Of a stretch of 9,056 bases of DNA, positions 1-5,607 are shown piece after piece. Position 1 is the first letter of the stretch; each line of letters starts with the position of its first letter. The notes beneath the pieces are model-generated. The model saw only the letters and a program-made list of their open reading frames with translations, was not told the origin of the DNA and ran no database searches. The stretch is taken from contig CAMZMA010000005.1 of NCBI GenBank assembly GCA_947311815.1, forward strand, positions 1 through 9,056. The letters are read 5' to 3'. Both the position numbers and the translations under genes were made by a program. Origin of the DNA: an uncultured Flavobacteriaceae bacterium. Its GTDB lineage: Bacteria; Bacteroidota; Bacteroidia; Flavobacteriales; Flavobacteriaceae.

Positions 1-1
1 C

Positions 2-76
2 AAAATGCAAAATAATTATCCTAATATGATACTTGCGGATTTAAGGTATTTAATAAAAAAGAAAGAAATGCTATGA
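2..76 (+). CDS. 3' end of an unidentified gene (partial)
   Basis: One frame is open from the window edge for 24 codons and stops at TGA 74-76. The peptide ends in a charged, lysine-rich tail (LRYLIKKKEML). The other two frames do not look coding; the first one stops within five codons. The following 108 bases hold no gene, which is consistent with a gene ending here. No family can be named from so short a piece, and it could be a chance open frame in AT-rich DNA. Confidence 0.4.
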   Translation, partial: KMQNNYPNMILADLRYLIKKKEML

Positions 77-172
77 TTTTAAAACCTTTTTTCATTCTAA
101 AAATTTTTATATACCGCAAAGATACCGTATTATTTATAATAATTCTAAATAATTTAATACAATTTTATTCTG

Positions 173-180
173 TACATTTA
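173..180 (+). promoter_or_regulatory. Possible Bacteroidota -7 box abutting the SDR start
   Basis: TACATTTA matches the Bacteroidota -7 consensus TAnnTTTG at all but the last base. It ends 4 bases before the ATG at 185, the same spacing as the better match in front of the toxin gene. No TTG -33 element is seen 17-23 bases upstream. If it is used, the transcript would have almost no leader. The match is imperfect and the surroundings are AT-rich, so the call is weak. Confidence 0.3.
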
Positions 181-184
181 CCTA

Positions 185-907
185 ATGAAGATACTAATTA
201 TTACAGGAGGAAGCAAAGGGATTGGTAAAGCAATTGCTACAAAATATGCTGCCAACAATTACAAAGTGTACTCGTTGTCTAGAAGTATTGTTGATGTGCA
301 AAATATTACACAAATTGCAGTAGATTTAAACAATATTTCTGAAACGGTACAATCATTTAATATGATTTTTGATGCGTTAAAAAAAGAATCGATATCTTCA
401 ATTACACTCATAAACAATGCAGGAAGATTGGGTAAAATTAGCCATTTAGAAAATTTAGATACTGCTGATATTGCCAAAACCATTCAATTAAACACTACGA
501 TTCCTTTACTCTTATCAAGTCTATTTATCAAAAAAACAAAACATAGAACTTGTGCTAAAGAAATTATAACCATTTCTTCTGGAGCAGCAAAAAATCCGTA
601 CAAAGGTTGGGCAACATATTGCACCTCTAAAGCGGCGATTGATATGATGACAAAAACCCTAGCTGCCGAACAAGAAAATCAACAAAACGGTGTAAAATGT
701 ATGGCTATTTACCCAGGAGTTGTAGATACAAATATGCAAGTGCATATCAGAAAAACAAAGGAAGTCGATTTTAATAATGTGCAGCGATTTATCGATTTAA
801 AAGAAAATAACGAACTGTACTCGCCCACATTTGTTGCCAATAAAATTTTTGATGTGTTACCTAAATTAAAAAATGGCGATATTATTGATATCAGAAATTA
901 TTCATAA
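185..907 (+). CDS. SDR family NAD(P)-dependent oxidoreductase (sepiapterin/benzil reductase-like)
   Basis: This is a cytosolic classical short-chain dehydrogenase of 240 residues, a normal length for the family, and should reduce a carbonyl substrate with NAD(P)H. The glycine-rich cofactor motif TGGSKGIG is at residues 7-14, right at the N-terminus, which supports this start. An arginine after the second beta strand (SLSRS, R33) suggests NADP(H). NNAG is at 77-80, the structural Asn at N103, and the catalytic Ser-Tyr-Lys set at S131/S132, Y145 and K149 (YCTSK). PGVVDTNM at 177-184 is the usual PG motif of the substrate loop. The compact Rossmann fold and the SSGAAKNPYKGWATYCTSK-like stretch resemble bacterial benzil reductases and sepiapterin reductases, but the substrate cannot be read from the sequence. 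The gene stands alone, with about 100 bases on its left and 160 on its right lacking genes. Confidence 0.9.
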   Translation: MKILIITGGSKGIGKAIATKYAANNYKVYSLSRSIVDVQNITQIAVDLNNISETVQSFNMIFDALKKESISSITLINNAGRLGKISHLENLDTADIAKTIQLNTTIPLLLSSLFIKKTKHRTCAKEIITISSGAAKNPYKGWATYCTSKAAIDMMTKTLAAEQENQQNGVKCMAIYPGVVDTNMQVHIRKTKEVDFNNVQRFIDLKENNELYSPTFVANKIFDVLPKLKNGDIIDIRNYS

Positions 908-1055
908 AAACGGACTTTAACCGAAAACAAATCTCTAATAAAAGCTTGTTTTTAAGACAAATGGGGAGTATTACTCGATAGTTGTGTTTCATATAAAAAA
1001 ACATGTCTTCGAAAAAAAACTTATAAATCCGGAATAATAATTGTAATTAATTCGT

Positions 1056-1063
1056 TACATTTG
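1056..1063 (+). promoter_or_regulatory. Bacteroidota -7 promoter box of the toxin-antitoxin operon
   Basis: TACATTTG is an exact match to the -7 consensus TAnnTTTG of the Bacteroidota primary sigma factor. It ends 4 bases before the toxin ATG (1068), so transcription should begin at or within a few bases of the start codon and give a leaderless or nearly leaderless mRNA. The expected TTG -33 element is not found at 17-23 bases; the nearest TTG, at 1041-1043, is only 12 bases away. Confidence 0.5.
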
Positions 1064-1067
1064 TGAT

Positions 1068-1406
1068 ATGAGAGAAATCGATATTACAGAAGAGTGTTTG
1101 GAATTTATCGACAACCAAAACGAAAGAGTTGGGCTGAAATTTTTCCAACTGATTGAAGTTATTGGAGAAATAAAAATTGTCAATTCAAATTTTCTGAAAA
1201 AACTGCAATCGACACAATTTTATGAATTGCGAATTAAAGCAGGAAATGAGTATCGTATTATAATCTTTGCTATCGACCATCTGAATTTTGCCGAATGCAC
1301 AAAAGCTGTATGCTTATGCGGATTTCAGAAAAAGGGAACTAAAGATTATAAAAAGGCAATTAAACAAGCCGAAAAAATATTAAAGAATTATTTAAAAGAA
1401 AAGTAA
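1068..1406 (+). CDS. higB: RelE/HigB-type toxin (Gp49-like, PF05973 family)
   Basis: This is a 112-residue protein with the pattern of the HigB / phage-derived Gp49-like branch of the RelE superfamily, ribosome-dependent mRNA endonucleases. The core is FYELRIKAGNEYRI at residues 51-64, followed by a beta strand and GFQKKG at 85-90, then a basic helix to the end (KKAIKQAEKILKNYLKEK). R55, R63, K88 and K89 sit where conserved basic residues of this family bind and cut RNA. The residue assignment comes from knowledge of the family, not from an alignment. The gene lies two bases before an XRE antitoxin gene, in the toxin-first order typical of higBA. The two are almost certainly co-transcribed from the -7 box at 1056-1063 and autoregulated by the antitoxin, though no operator can be pinned down. 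It looks full length and probably functional. Confidence 0.85.
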   Translation: MREIDITEECLEFIDNQNERVGLKFFQLIEVIGEIKIVNSNFLKKLQSTQFYELRIKAGNEYRIIIFAIDHLNFAECTKAVCLCGFQKKGTKDYKKAIKQAEKILKNYLKEK

Positions 1407-1408
1407 TT

Positions 1409-1693
1409 ATGGGAAAATCAATAAACGCAAAAGAACTGATTGCAAAACGATACGGAAAAGAAGGTTCAAAAGAACGTGAAAAATTTAGAGAAAATGCTTT
1501 TTCTTATTATTTTGGAGAAATTATTAAAAATCGTAGAAAAGAATTGCATATGAGTCAAGAGAATTTAGCTAAAAAAGTAGGAAAAAAAAGACCCTATATT
1601 TCTCGAATTGAAAACGGAGAGGATATAAGGTTATCTAACTTTTCATTACTTGCTAATGCTTTAGGATTATCAATTCAATTAACAGTTGAGTAA
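1409..1693 (+). CDS. higA: XRE-family helix-turn-helix antitoxin (HigA-like)
   Basis: This is a 94-residue DNA-binding protein. Residues 34-90 form a Cro/C1-type helix-turn-helix: the first helices are around FGEIIKNRRKELHMSQENLA, with the recognition helix near RPYISRIENG (61-70), and the ending LLANALGLSIQL is typical of the fold. About 33 residues of charged N-terminal extension precede it. The start codon lies two bases after the toxin stop codon, so the pair should be translated from one message. By analogy with higBA, the product should bind and neutralise the upstream toxin and repress the shared promoter. No strong Shine-Dalgarno sequence is seen, which is normal in Bacteroidota. Imperfect inverted sequences at 966-988 and 1711-1731 bracket the pair and may mark it as a unit acquired by transfer. 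Confidence 0.87.
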   Translation: MGKSINAKELIAKRYGKEGSKEREKFRENAFSYYFGEIIKNRRKELHMSQENLAKKVGKKRPYISRIENGEDIRLSNFSLLANALGLSIQLTVE

Positions 1694-1729
1694 AAGTACG
1701 AAAACACAATAACACAACAACGGCTATAC

Positions 1730-1739
1730 TTAATTACTT
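1730..1739. repeat. Left 10-bp target-site duplication of the MITE
   Basis: TTAATTACTT here is repeated exactly at 1942-1951. The two copies directly abut the terminal inverted repeats at 1740 and 1941, as expected for duplication of the target site by a transposase. Confidence 0.8.
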
Positions 1740-1941
1740 CAGGGCAAACTCATACTTTTATTTTTTGGAATTTTGCCACGGATTCACGAATTTTAACCCC
1801 AAAAAAAAAGGTTTTGCAATTCCGTAAATTAAAAATCCAAAGGTTTTTTTAGAGATTCGAGTTAATTCACCAATAATTTTTTACAATCTTACAAAAAATT
1901 CGTGAATTAGTGGTTATTACAAAAAGTATGAGTTTGCCCTG
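1740..1941. mobile_element. 202-bp MITE-like element with 20-bp perfect terminal inverted repeats
   Basis: The ends are perfect 20-bp inverted repeats: CAGGGCAAACTCATACTTTT at 1740-1759 and its complement at 1922-1941. The element is flanked by 10-bp direct repeats of TTAATTACTT. A second, inner inverted pair is CCACGGATTCACGAATTTT (1776-1794) against 1895-1913, matching at 17 of 19 positions, so the element could fold into a long hairpin. It contains no open frame long enough for a transposase and must have been moved in trans. A 10-bp duplication is within the range known for IS4-type transposases, but the parent family is not identified here. It lies 46 bases after the antitoxin stop and just before a truncated gene, in an apparent insertion hot spot. 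Confidence 0.85.
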
Positions 1942-1951
1942 TTAATTACTT
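1942..1951. repeat. Right 10-bp target-site duplication of the MITE
   Basis: This is an exact copy of TTAATTACTT at 1730-1739 and begins at the base after the right terminal inverted repeat. With one copy and the element removed, the pre-insertion sequence would read from the toxin-antitoxin tail straight into the DinB/YfiT remnant. Confidence 0.8.
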
Positions 1952-1953
1952 AG

Positions 1954-2157
1954 TTTTATGCTTTAGAAAGCTTACACGCAAAATGGGTATATTTATTAAA
2001 AAGTTTGTTTGCTAATCAATTGTCGCAAGTTTTTATACATCCCGAAGGAAATGAAGAAGTGTCTCTAAAAGAAAATATCGGTATCTATGCGTGGCATTGC
2101 AATCATCATTTTGCACATATAGCACAATTAATGGTTCGCAAAGGTTGGAAAAAATGA
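1954..2157 (+). pseudogene. C-terminal remnant of a DinB/YfiT-family putative metal-dependent hydrolase
   Basis: The frame is open from 1954, just after a TAG, to TGA 2155-2157 and translates to 67 residues. It ends with YAWHCNHHFAHIAQLMVRKGW, the characteristic C-terminus of YfiT-like DinB_2 proteins (bacillithiol transferase-type fold), including the HxxxHxxH cluster that carries metal-binding histidine. The preceding LHAKWVYLLKSL and FIHPEGNEEVSL also match the family pattern. Intact members have about 170-180 residues, so roughly the first 110 are missing. They do not occur upstream, where the MITE and the toxin-antitoxin genes lie. No plausible start codon opens the frame. The gene was therefore cut by a deletion or insertion, and the remnant is not expected to work. 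Its own reading frame has no internal stop or frameshift, suggesting a recent event. Confidence 0.75.
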
Positions 2158-2186
2158 GTATCTTGTGGCAATCAAATTTTTAAACT

Positions 2187-2654
2187 ATGAAATCTGCACA
2201 ACAATGGTTTGATGAGTACGCTGTAAGTCATCAAAATGGCACAAATCAAAAAATACATTTTATATGTGTTCCTCTTATCTTTTTTAACGTAGTAGGGTTG
2301 TTAATGAGTATTCCTAGTGGTTTTTTAGAAACTTCTTTCGACTTATTTAATCCCTTTTTAGAAAATTGGGCAGCAGTTATTTTAGGAATTATTTTATTAC
2401 TTTTTTATCTTCGTTTAGGTTTTTGGTATTTTATAGAAATGTTTTTATTTACCACAATTTCTATTATTGGCAATTATTATATCGGTCAACAAGTGCATCT
2501 TCTTTATTTTTCAATCCTTTCATTTAGTATTGCTTGGATAGGTCAATTTTACGGGCATCATGTTGAAGGGAAAAAACCATCATTTATTAAAGATTTACAA
2601 TTTTTGTTGATAGGACCTTTGTGGGTGCTTCAAAAAGTAGGAGGAAAAAAATGA
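2187..2654 (+). CDS. DUF962/Mpo1-like integral membrane protein
   Basis: This 155-residue membrane protein belongs to the DUF962 / Mpo1 (YGL010w-like) family. Yeast Mpo1 is an Fe(II)-dependent dioxygenase acting on 2-hydroxy fatty acids in alpha-oxidation; the bacterial function is unproven. The N-terminal signature WFDEYAVSHQNGTNQKIH (residues 7-24) carries H15 and H24. Hydrophobic segments lie at about 25-45, 62-82, 84-100 and 104-121. The second signature, IAWIGQFYGHHVEGKKP (115-131), holds H124 and H125, and the family's histidines are its presumed metal ligands. Length is normal and the start is the first ATG of the frame. It begins 29 bases after the DinB-type remnant and overlaps the next gene by an ATGA, so the two are translated together. 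Confidence 0.8.
   Translation: MKSAQQWFDEYAVSHQNGTNQKIHFICVPLIFFNVVGLLMSIPSGFLETSFDLFNPFLENWAAVILGIILLLFYLRLGFWYFIEMFLFTTISIIGNYYIGQQVHLLYFSILSFSIAWIGQFYGHHVEGKKPSFIKDLQFLLIGPLWVLQKVGGKK
2639..2644 (+). promoter_or_regulatory. Consensus Shine-Dalgarno site of the CsaA-like gene
   Basis: AGGAGG, followed by six A residues, stands before the ATG at 2651. This is a perfect anti-16S match at ideal spacing, uncommon in Bacteroidota. It decides the start: the ATG 30 bases upstream in the same frame (2621) lies inside the DUF962 gene, has no such site and would add ten residues (GASKSRRKK...) foreign to the family. Confidence 0.75.
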
Positions 2655-2992
2655 GAAAAGAAACCATAACATTTGATGATTTTTTAAAAGTTGATATCAG
2701 AATTGGAACAATTATCGAAGTCAACGATTTTCCGAAAGCACGTAAACCCGCTTATCAATTAAAAATAGATTTTGGCGAATTAGGTATAAAAAAATCGAGT
2801 GCTCAAATAACCGATTTATACACCAAAGAAGATTTATTACACAGGCAAATTACTGCCATCGTAAATTTTAAGCCCAGGCAAATCGCCAATTTTATGAGTG
2901 AATGTTTGGTGTTAGGAGTTTATAATGATGATGATAAAGTAGTTTTATTACAAACATCAACATCCATAAAAAACGGAGAACAAGTAAGTTAA
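2651..2992 (+). CDS. csaA: CsaA-like tRNA-binding domain protein
   Basis: This 113-residue protein is a single OB-fold tRNA-binding domain (EMAPII/Arc1p/CsaA type). It matches the usual CsaA length of about 110. Recognisable stretches are FLKVDIRIGTIIEV near the N-terminus, FPKARKPAYQLKIDFGELG, the strongly conserved KKSSAQITDLY, and VNFKPRQIANFMSECLVLGV. CsaA proteins are cytosolic dimers reported to bind tRNA and, in Bacillus, to have export-chaperone-like activity. The start at 2651 is chosen because it follows a consensus Shine-Dalgarno and its ATG overlaps the TGA of the preceding DUF962 gene (ATGA). Coupling is therefore expected, although no functional tie between the two products is known to me. 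The downstream neighbour is convergent, 43 bases away. Confidence 0.9.
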   Translation: MRKETITFDDFLKVDIRIGTIIEVNDFPKARKPAYQLKIDFGELGIKKSSAQITDLYTKEDLLHRQITAIVNFKPRQIANFMSECLVLGVYNDDDKVVLLQTSTSIKNGEQVS

Positions 2993-3035
2993 CGTTATTA
3001 CGAACAACGTAAAATAATCTTTCAATAAAAAAATC

Positions 3036-5528
3036 CTACATCATTTTTCCGAAGAAAATGGCATTCATCATTAATTTATTTGTTCCGTACCAAAAAGCTC
3101 TAAAATTGGTATTATCAGTAAAAACAATGACACGCCCTTTACCAAATCGTTGCACTTTAAAAGGAACGGTGTTTTTTAAATCTTGTAATTTCTCTTTAGA
3201 AATATAACCACTTAATAATGGGTTTTGAGTATATTGAATTGGGTTGTTGTAACTCTTTTTATCTGGTTTCATAAAAATAGTCGAATTTCTAAACAAGGCG
3301 ATTGTATTGTTTTTATAGCCAAAATTAATAGGATGCGAACGGTCTGTTTTGGCCTCAAAAATAGCGCCACCAATAAATTGTGCACCAGATTGTAAAGATT
3401 TATTTTCAAACGAAACATTGCTTATCGTATCTATTGCTGATTTTTTAAAATCTACCGTAATAAATTTATTAGCTGCCAACCATTTTACCGTATTTCTAAA
3501 ACCAATTAATACACCGCCATTTTGCACCCATGTTTTTAATTTCGCTTCTATATTTTTGTTGATATTTTTACTATCAGGAATAATAATCGTAGTATATCTG
3601 CTCAAATCAATTTTATTAAGATAAGACATATCTAGTTTGCTTAATTTCGTATTAAAACGTTGATCTAACAAATGCCAAACCTCACCAGCATCATAACTTC
3701 TGATGCCATTTCCTACCAACATTGCCACTTTTACAGGTTTTATGGCTTTAAAATTACCGCTTCCTAAATCTATTCCGTCATTTAATCCTGTTCGAACTCC
3801 GTTCATTTGTAAATGACTTTCTGCTGCTATTTTGTCTAAAAATTGATACATTTCTGATGATTTTAATACCTGATTTTGAACAGGAATAAAAATCGTACCA
3901 TAATCATATTGAACACCTCCGTTACTAAAATTTTTTAGAGATACTTTTGCTCGCAACCCTTTTTCTAAAATAGCATTTAAGGCTTTTGGTGTAAAATATT
4001 CGTTCCAAGAAAACAAGTAACCAATATCACTTTTAAAAGAAACTACTCCTTTTTTAGGCTGAACGGTTGCTACTTTTGATCCTAATTTAGAAAACGAACT
4101 ATTTTTAACAAAATCAACACCAAAAGAATGATTAAAAGTCCACGCAGAAACATCGTAAAACAAACTATCTTTAAATGTTGTTCGTACATCAAACATGGCA
4201 GTAACTAGTCTGTGGTTTTTCTGATTCATAGGCACAACATAGCTATATCCTTTTTTAAAATTTTTCCCGTTAGATGAAAAATCAGTTTTTAAGTTGTATA
4301 ATTCTATCTGATGTCTTTGCAAGACTTCTGCCAAAGCATTGGTTTTTGCAGCATCTTTTTCATCGCCAAAAACAATCACTTTTTTTGCATAAGTTGCTCT
4401 CGATTTTTTATAAAAATTTTGTTGATATTTTAAAATTTTAACACGCATTTTTTTAGCTGCTTCTAAGGTTGATAAAGCAGCGGTAAACTGATTTCTAATC
4501 GTAAACGGAAATGTTAATACGCCATTTACACTTTCTTGTGCATGCCCACGAGAGCTTCCTTGTTCAAACAAAATACCAATGCCTCCATTTACATCAGGAA
4601 ATGTTGATCCTTTTCCGTAATAAAAATCGTCATAACTTTCTTCAGAATAATAGGTAGAGCCAATTTTGTCTAAGGCTTTTGCATGGTATGTAGCTATTTC
4701 TTTAGTCAATTCTTGATTCATTTTTGGTGTTAACGGATTTGTTCTACTCGGAATTCCAGGTTGAAAAAAGAAGGTAGAATTTGTGCCCATTTCATGATGA
4801 TCTGTTAAAATATTTGGCAACCATTTATGAAAACTTGCAATTCTTGCTCTACTTTCTGGCAATTGCACTGGCAACCAATCTCTATTCATGTCAAACCAAT
4901 AATGATTCGTTCTTCCCCCAGGCCACACCTCATGATATTCTCTGTCATTCGGGTCTGGATTAATGTTTTCTGCCTTATTTGTATTCGCCCAATACGCAAA
5001 ACGCTGCAATCCATCTGGATTAAATGCTGGGTCAAATAAAATAACAACATTGTTTAATAAATCATCAATTTCTTGTGCTGCTGCCAGGTAATAAGCAACT
5101 GCTAAACCTGCATTAGCACCACTTGGTTCATTACCGTGTATCGAAAAACCTTGATATACAATAATGGGAGCATTTGTGACATTTACAGAAGCGTCATTTG
5201 TTGCTTTTAGATGATTTTTTCTGATTTTATCGATATTTTGATGATTTTTTGCCGATGTTATTGTCAATAATAACAAAGGTCTTCCTTCAAAAGTTGCGCC
5301 TCTGCTTTCTAAGGTAATTCTATCCGAAGATTTTGCTAATATTTTCATATATTCTACCAATTTATCATGCGAAACGTGTCGTTCTCCTACCTCAAAACCT
5401 AAAATCGATTTTGGTGTTGGAATTTTTGAATTGTAAGAAACATTTTGAGGTAAATAATACGATAAATCTATTTTTTGGGCAGCAACTACTAAAGGAAGTA
5501 GTAAAAATAATAAAAGTAGTTTTTTCAT
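3036..5528 (-). CDS. Secreted M14-family zinc carboxypeptidase
   Basis: This 830-residue exported protein has a clear signal peptide (MKKLLLLFLLLPLVVAAQ, cleavage probably near A17-Q18). The M14 metallocarboxypeptidase domain spans about residues 45-350. Zinc ligands are expected at H131 and E134 (HGNE) with the third histidine in TDHHEMG (H245, or H244). NPDG is at 170-173, the substrate-carboxylate motif NR at 215-216, and the catalytic glutamate in GILFEQGSSRG (E322). The C-terminal half, to 830, contains MLVGNGIRSYDAGEVWHLLDQR and IIIPDS near residues 595-650, which resembles the class I glutamine amidotransferase-like fold seen attached to many Bacteroidota M14 enzymes; that part is inference. 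The enzyme should trim peptides in the periplasm or outside the cell. No type IX sorting domain is evident at the C-terminus. The start follows a -7 box on the minus strand, 22 bases upstream, and the gene is divergent from the FAD/Fe-S oxidoreductase. Confidence 0.9.
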   Translation of the reverse strand: MKKLLLLFLLLPLVVAAQKIDLSYYLPQNVSYNSKIPTPKSILGFEVGERHVSHDKLVEYMKILAKSSDRITLESRGATFEGRPLLLLTITSAKNHQNIDKIRKNHLKATNDASVNVTNAPIIVYQGFSIHGNEPSGANAGLAVAYYLAAAQEIDDLLNNVVILFDPAFNPDGLQRFAYWANTNKAENINPDPNDREYHEVWPGGRTNHYWFDMNRDWLPVQLPESRARIASFHKWLPNILTDHHEMGTNSTFFFQPGIPSRTNPLTPKMNQELTKEIATYHAKALDKIGSTYYSEESYDDFYYGKGSTFPDVNGGIGILFEQGSSRGHAQESVNGVLTFPFTIRNQFTAALSTLEAAKKMRVKILKYQQNFYKKSRATYAKKVIVFGDEKDAAKTNALAEVLQRHQIELYNLKTDFSSNGKNFKKGYSYVVPMNQKNHRLVTAMFDVRTTFKDSLFYDVSAWTFNHSFGVDFVKNSSFSKLGSKVATVQPKKGVVSFKSDIGYLFSWNEYFTPKALNAILEKGLRAKVSLKNFSNGGVQYDYGTIFIPVQNQVLKSSEMYQFLDKIAAESHLQMNGVRTGLNDGIDLGSGNFKAIKPVKVAMLVGNGIRSYDAGEVWHLLDQRFNTKLSKLDMSYLNKIDLSRYTTIIIPDSKNINKNIEAKLKTWVQNGGVLIGFRNTVKWLAANKFITVDFKKSAIDTISNVSFENKSLQSGAQFIGGAIFEAKTDRSHPINFGYKNNTIALFRNSTIFMKPDKKSYNNPIQYTQNPLLSGYISKEKLQDLKNTVPFKVQRFGKGRVIVFTDNTNFRAFWYGTNKLMMNAIFFGKMM

Positions 5529-5550
5529 GATAAATAGGTTAAGTTTCCTA

Positions 5551-5558
5551 CAAAGATA
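5551..5558 (-). promoter_or_regulatory. Minus-strand -7 box for the M14 peptidase gene
   Basis: Read on the minus strand this is TATCTTTG, an exact TAnnTTTG match. It ends 22 bases before the peptidase ATG (complement of 5526-5528), giving a leader of roughly 15 bases. No clear TTG -33 element was found at the usual distance. Confidence 0.5.
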
Positions 5559-5573
5559 TCAAATGAAAAACAG

Positions 5574-5581
5574 TATTTTTG
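5574..5581 (+). promoter_or_regulatory. Plus-strand -7 box for the FAD/Fe-S oxidoreductase gene
   Basis: TATTTTTG is an exact TAnnTTTG match on the + strand, 26 bases before the ATG at 5608. It lies downstream of the alternative starts at 5527 and 5563, so a transcript made from it could use only the 5608 start. No good -33 TTG is visible, and the motif is T-rich in an AT-rich region, so it may be a chance match. Confidence 0.4.
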
Positions 5582-5607
5582 ATTTTTACAATTCTTTTTA
5601 TAAAGTG

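Noticed and set aside
259..483. Minus-strand 74-codon frame inside the SDR gene
   Set aside because: It is antisense to the cofactor-binding domain of a well-supported SDR, with no recognisable domain.
942..962. Weak hairpin (TTGT/ACAA) after the SDR gene as a terminator
   Set aside because: The stem has four AT-rich pairs and no following T run, so it is not distinguishable from chance.
2621..2650. Earlier in-frame ATG for the CsaA-like gene
   Set aside because: The ten added residues are translated from the DUF962 coding end and have no Shine-Dalgarno site, while ATG 2651 has a consensus one and gives the family length.
2991..3012. Possible bidirectional terminator between the convergent csaA and peptidase genes
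   Set aside because: Only a 5-bp AT-rich stem (ACGTT/AACGT) with a 9-base loop and no T run follows; this is too weak to call.
4781..5039. Short + strand open frames inside the peptidase gene (also 3349-3624 and 5333-5530)
   Set aside because: They lie antisense to a gene with clear catalytic motifs and signal peptide, and their translations show no recognisable domain.
5527..5607. Extended N-terminus of the FAD/Fe-S oxidoreductase from ATG 5527 (991 residues)
   Set aside because: It overlaps the start codon of the divergent peptidase gene, adds 27 residues that do not look like the family, and a -7 box lies downstream of it. ATG 5608 fits better.
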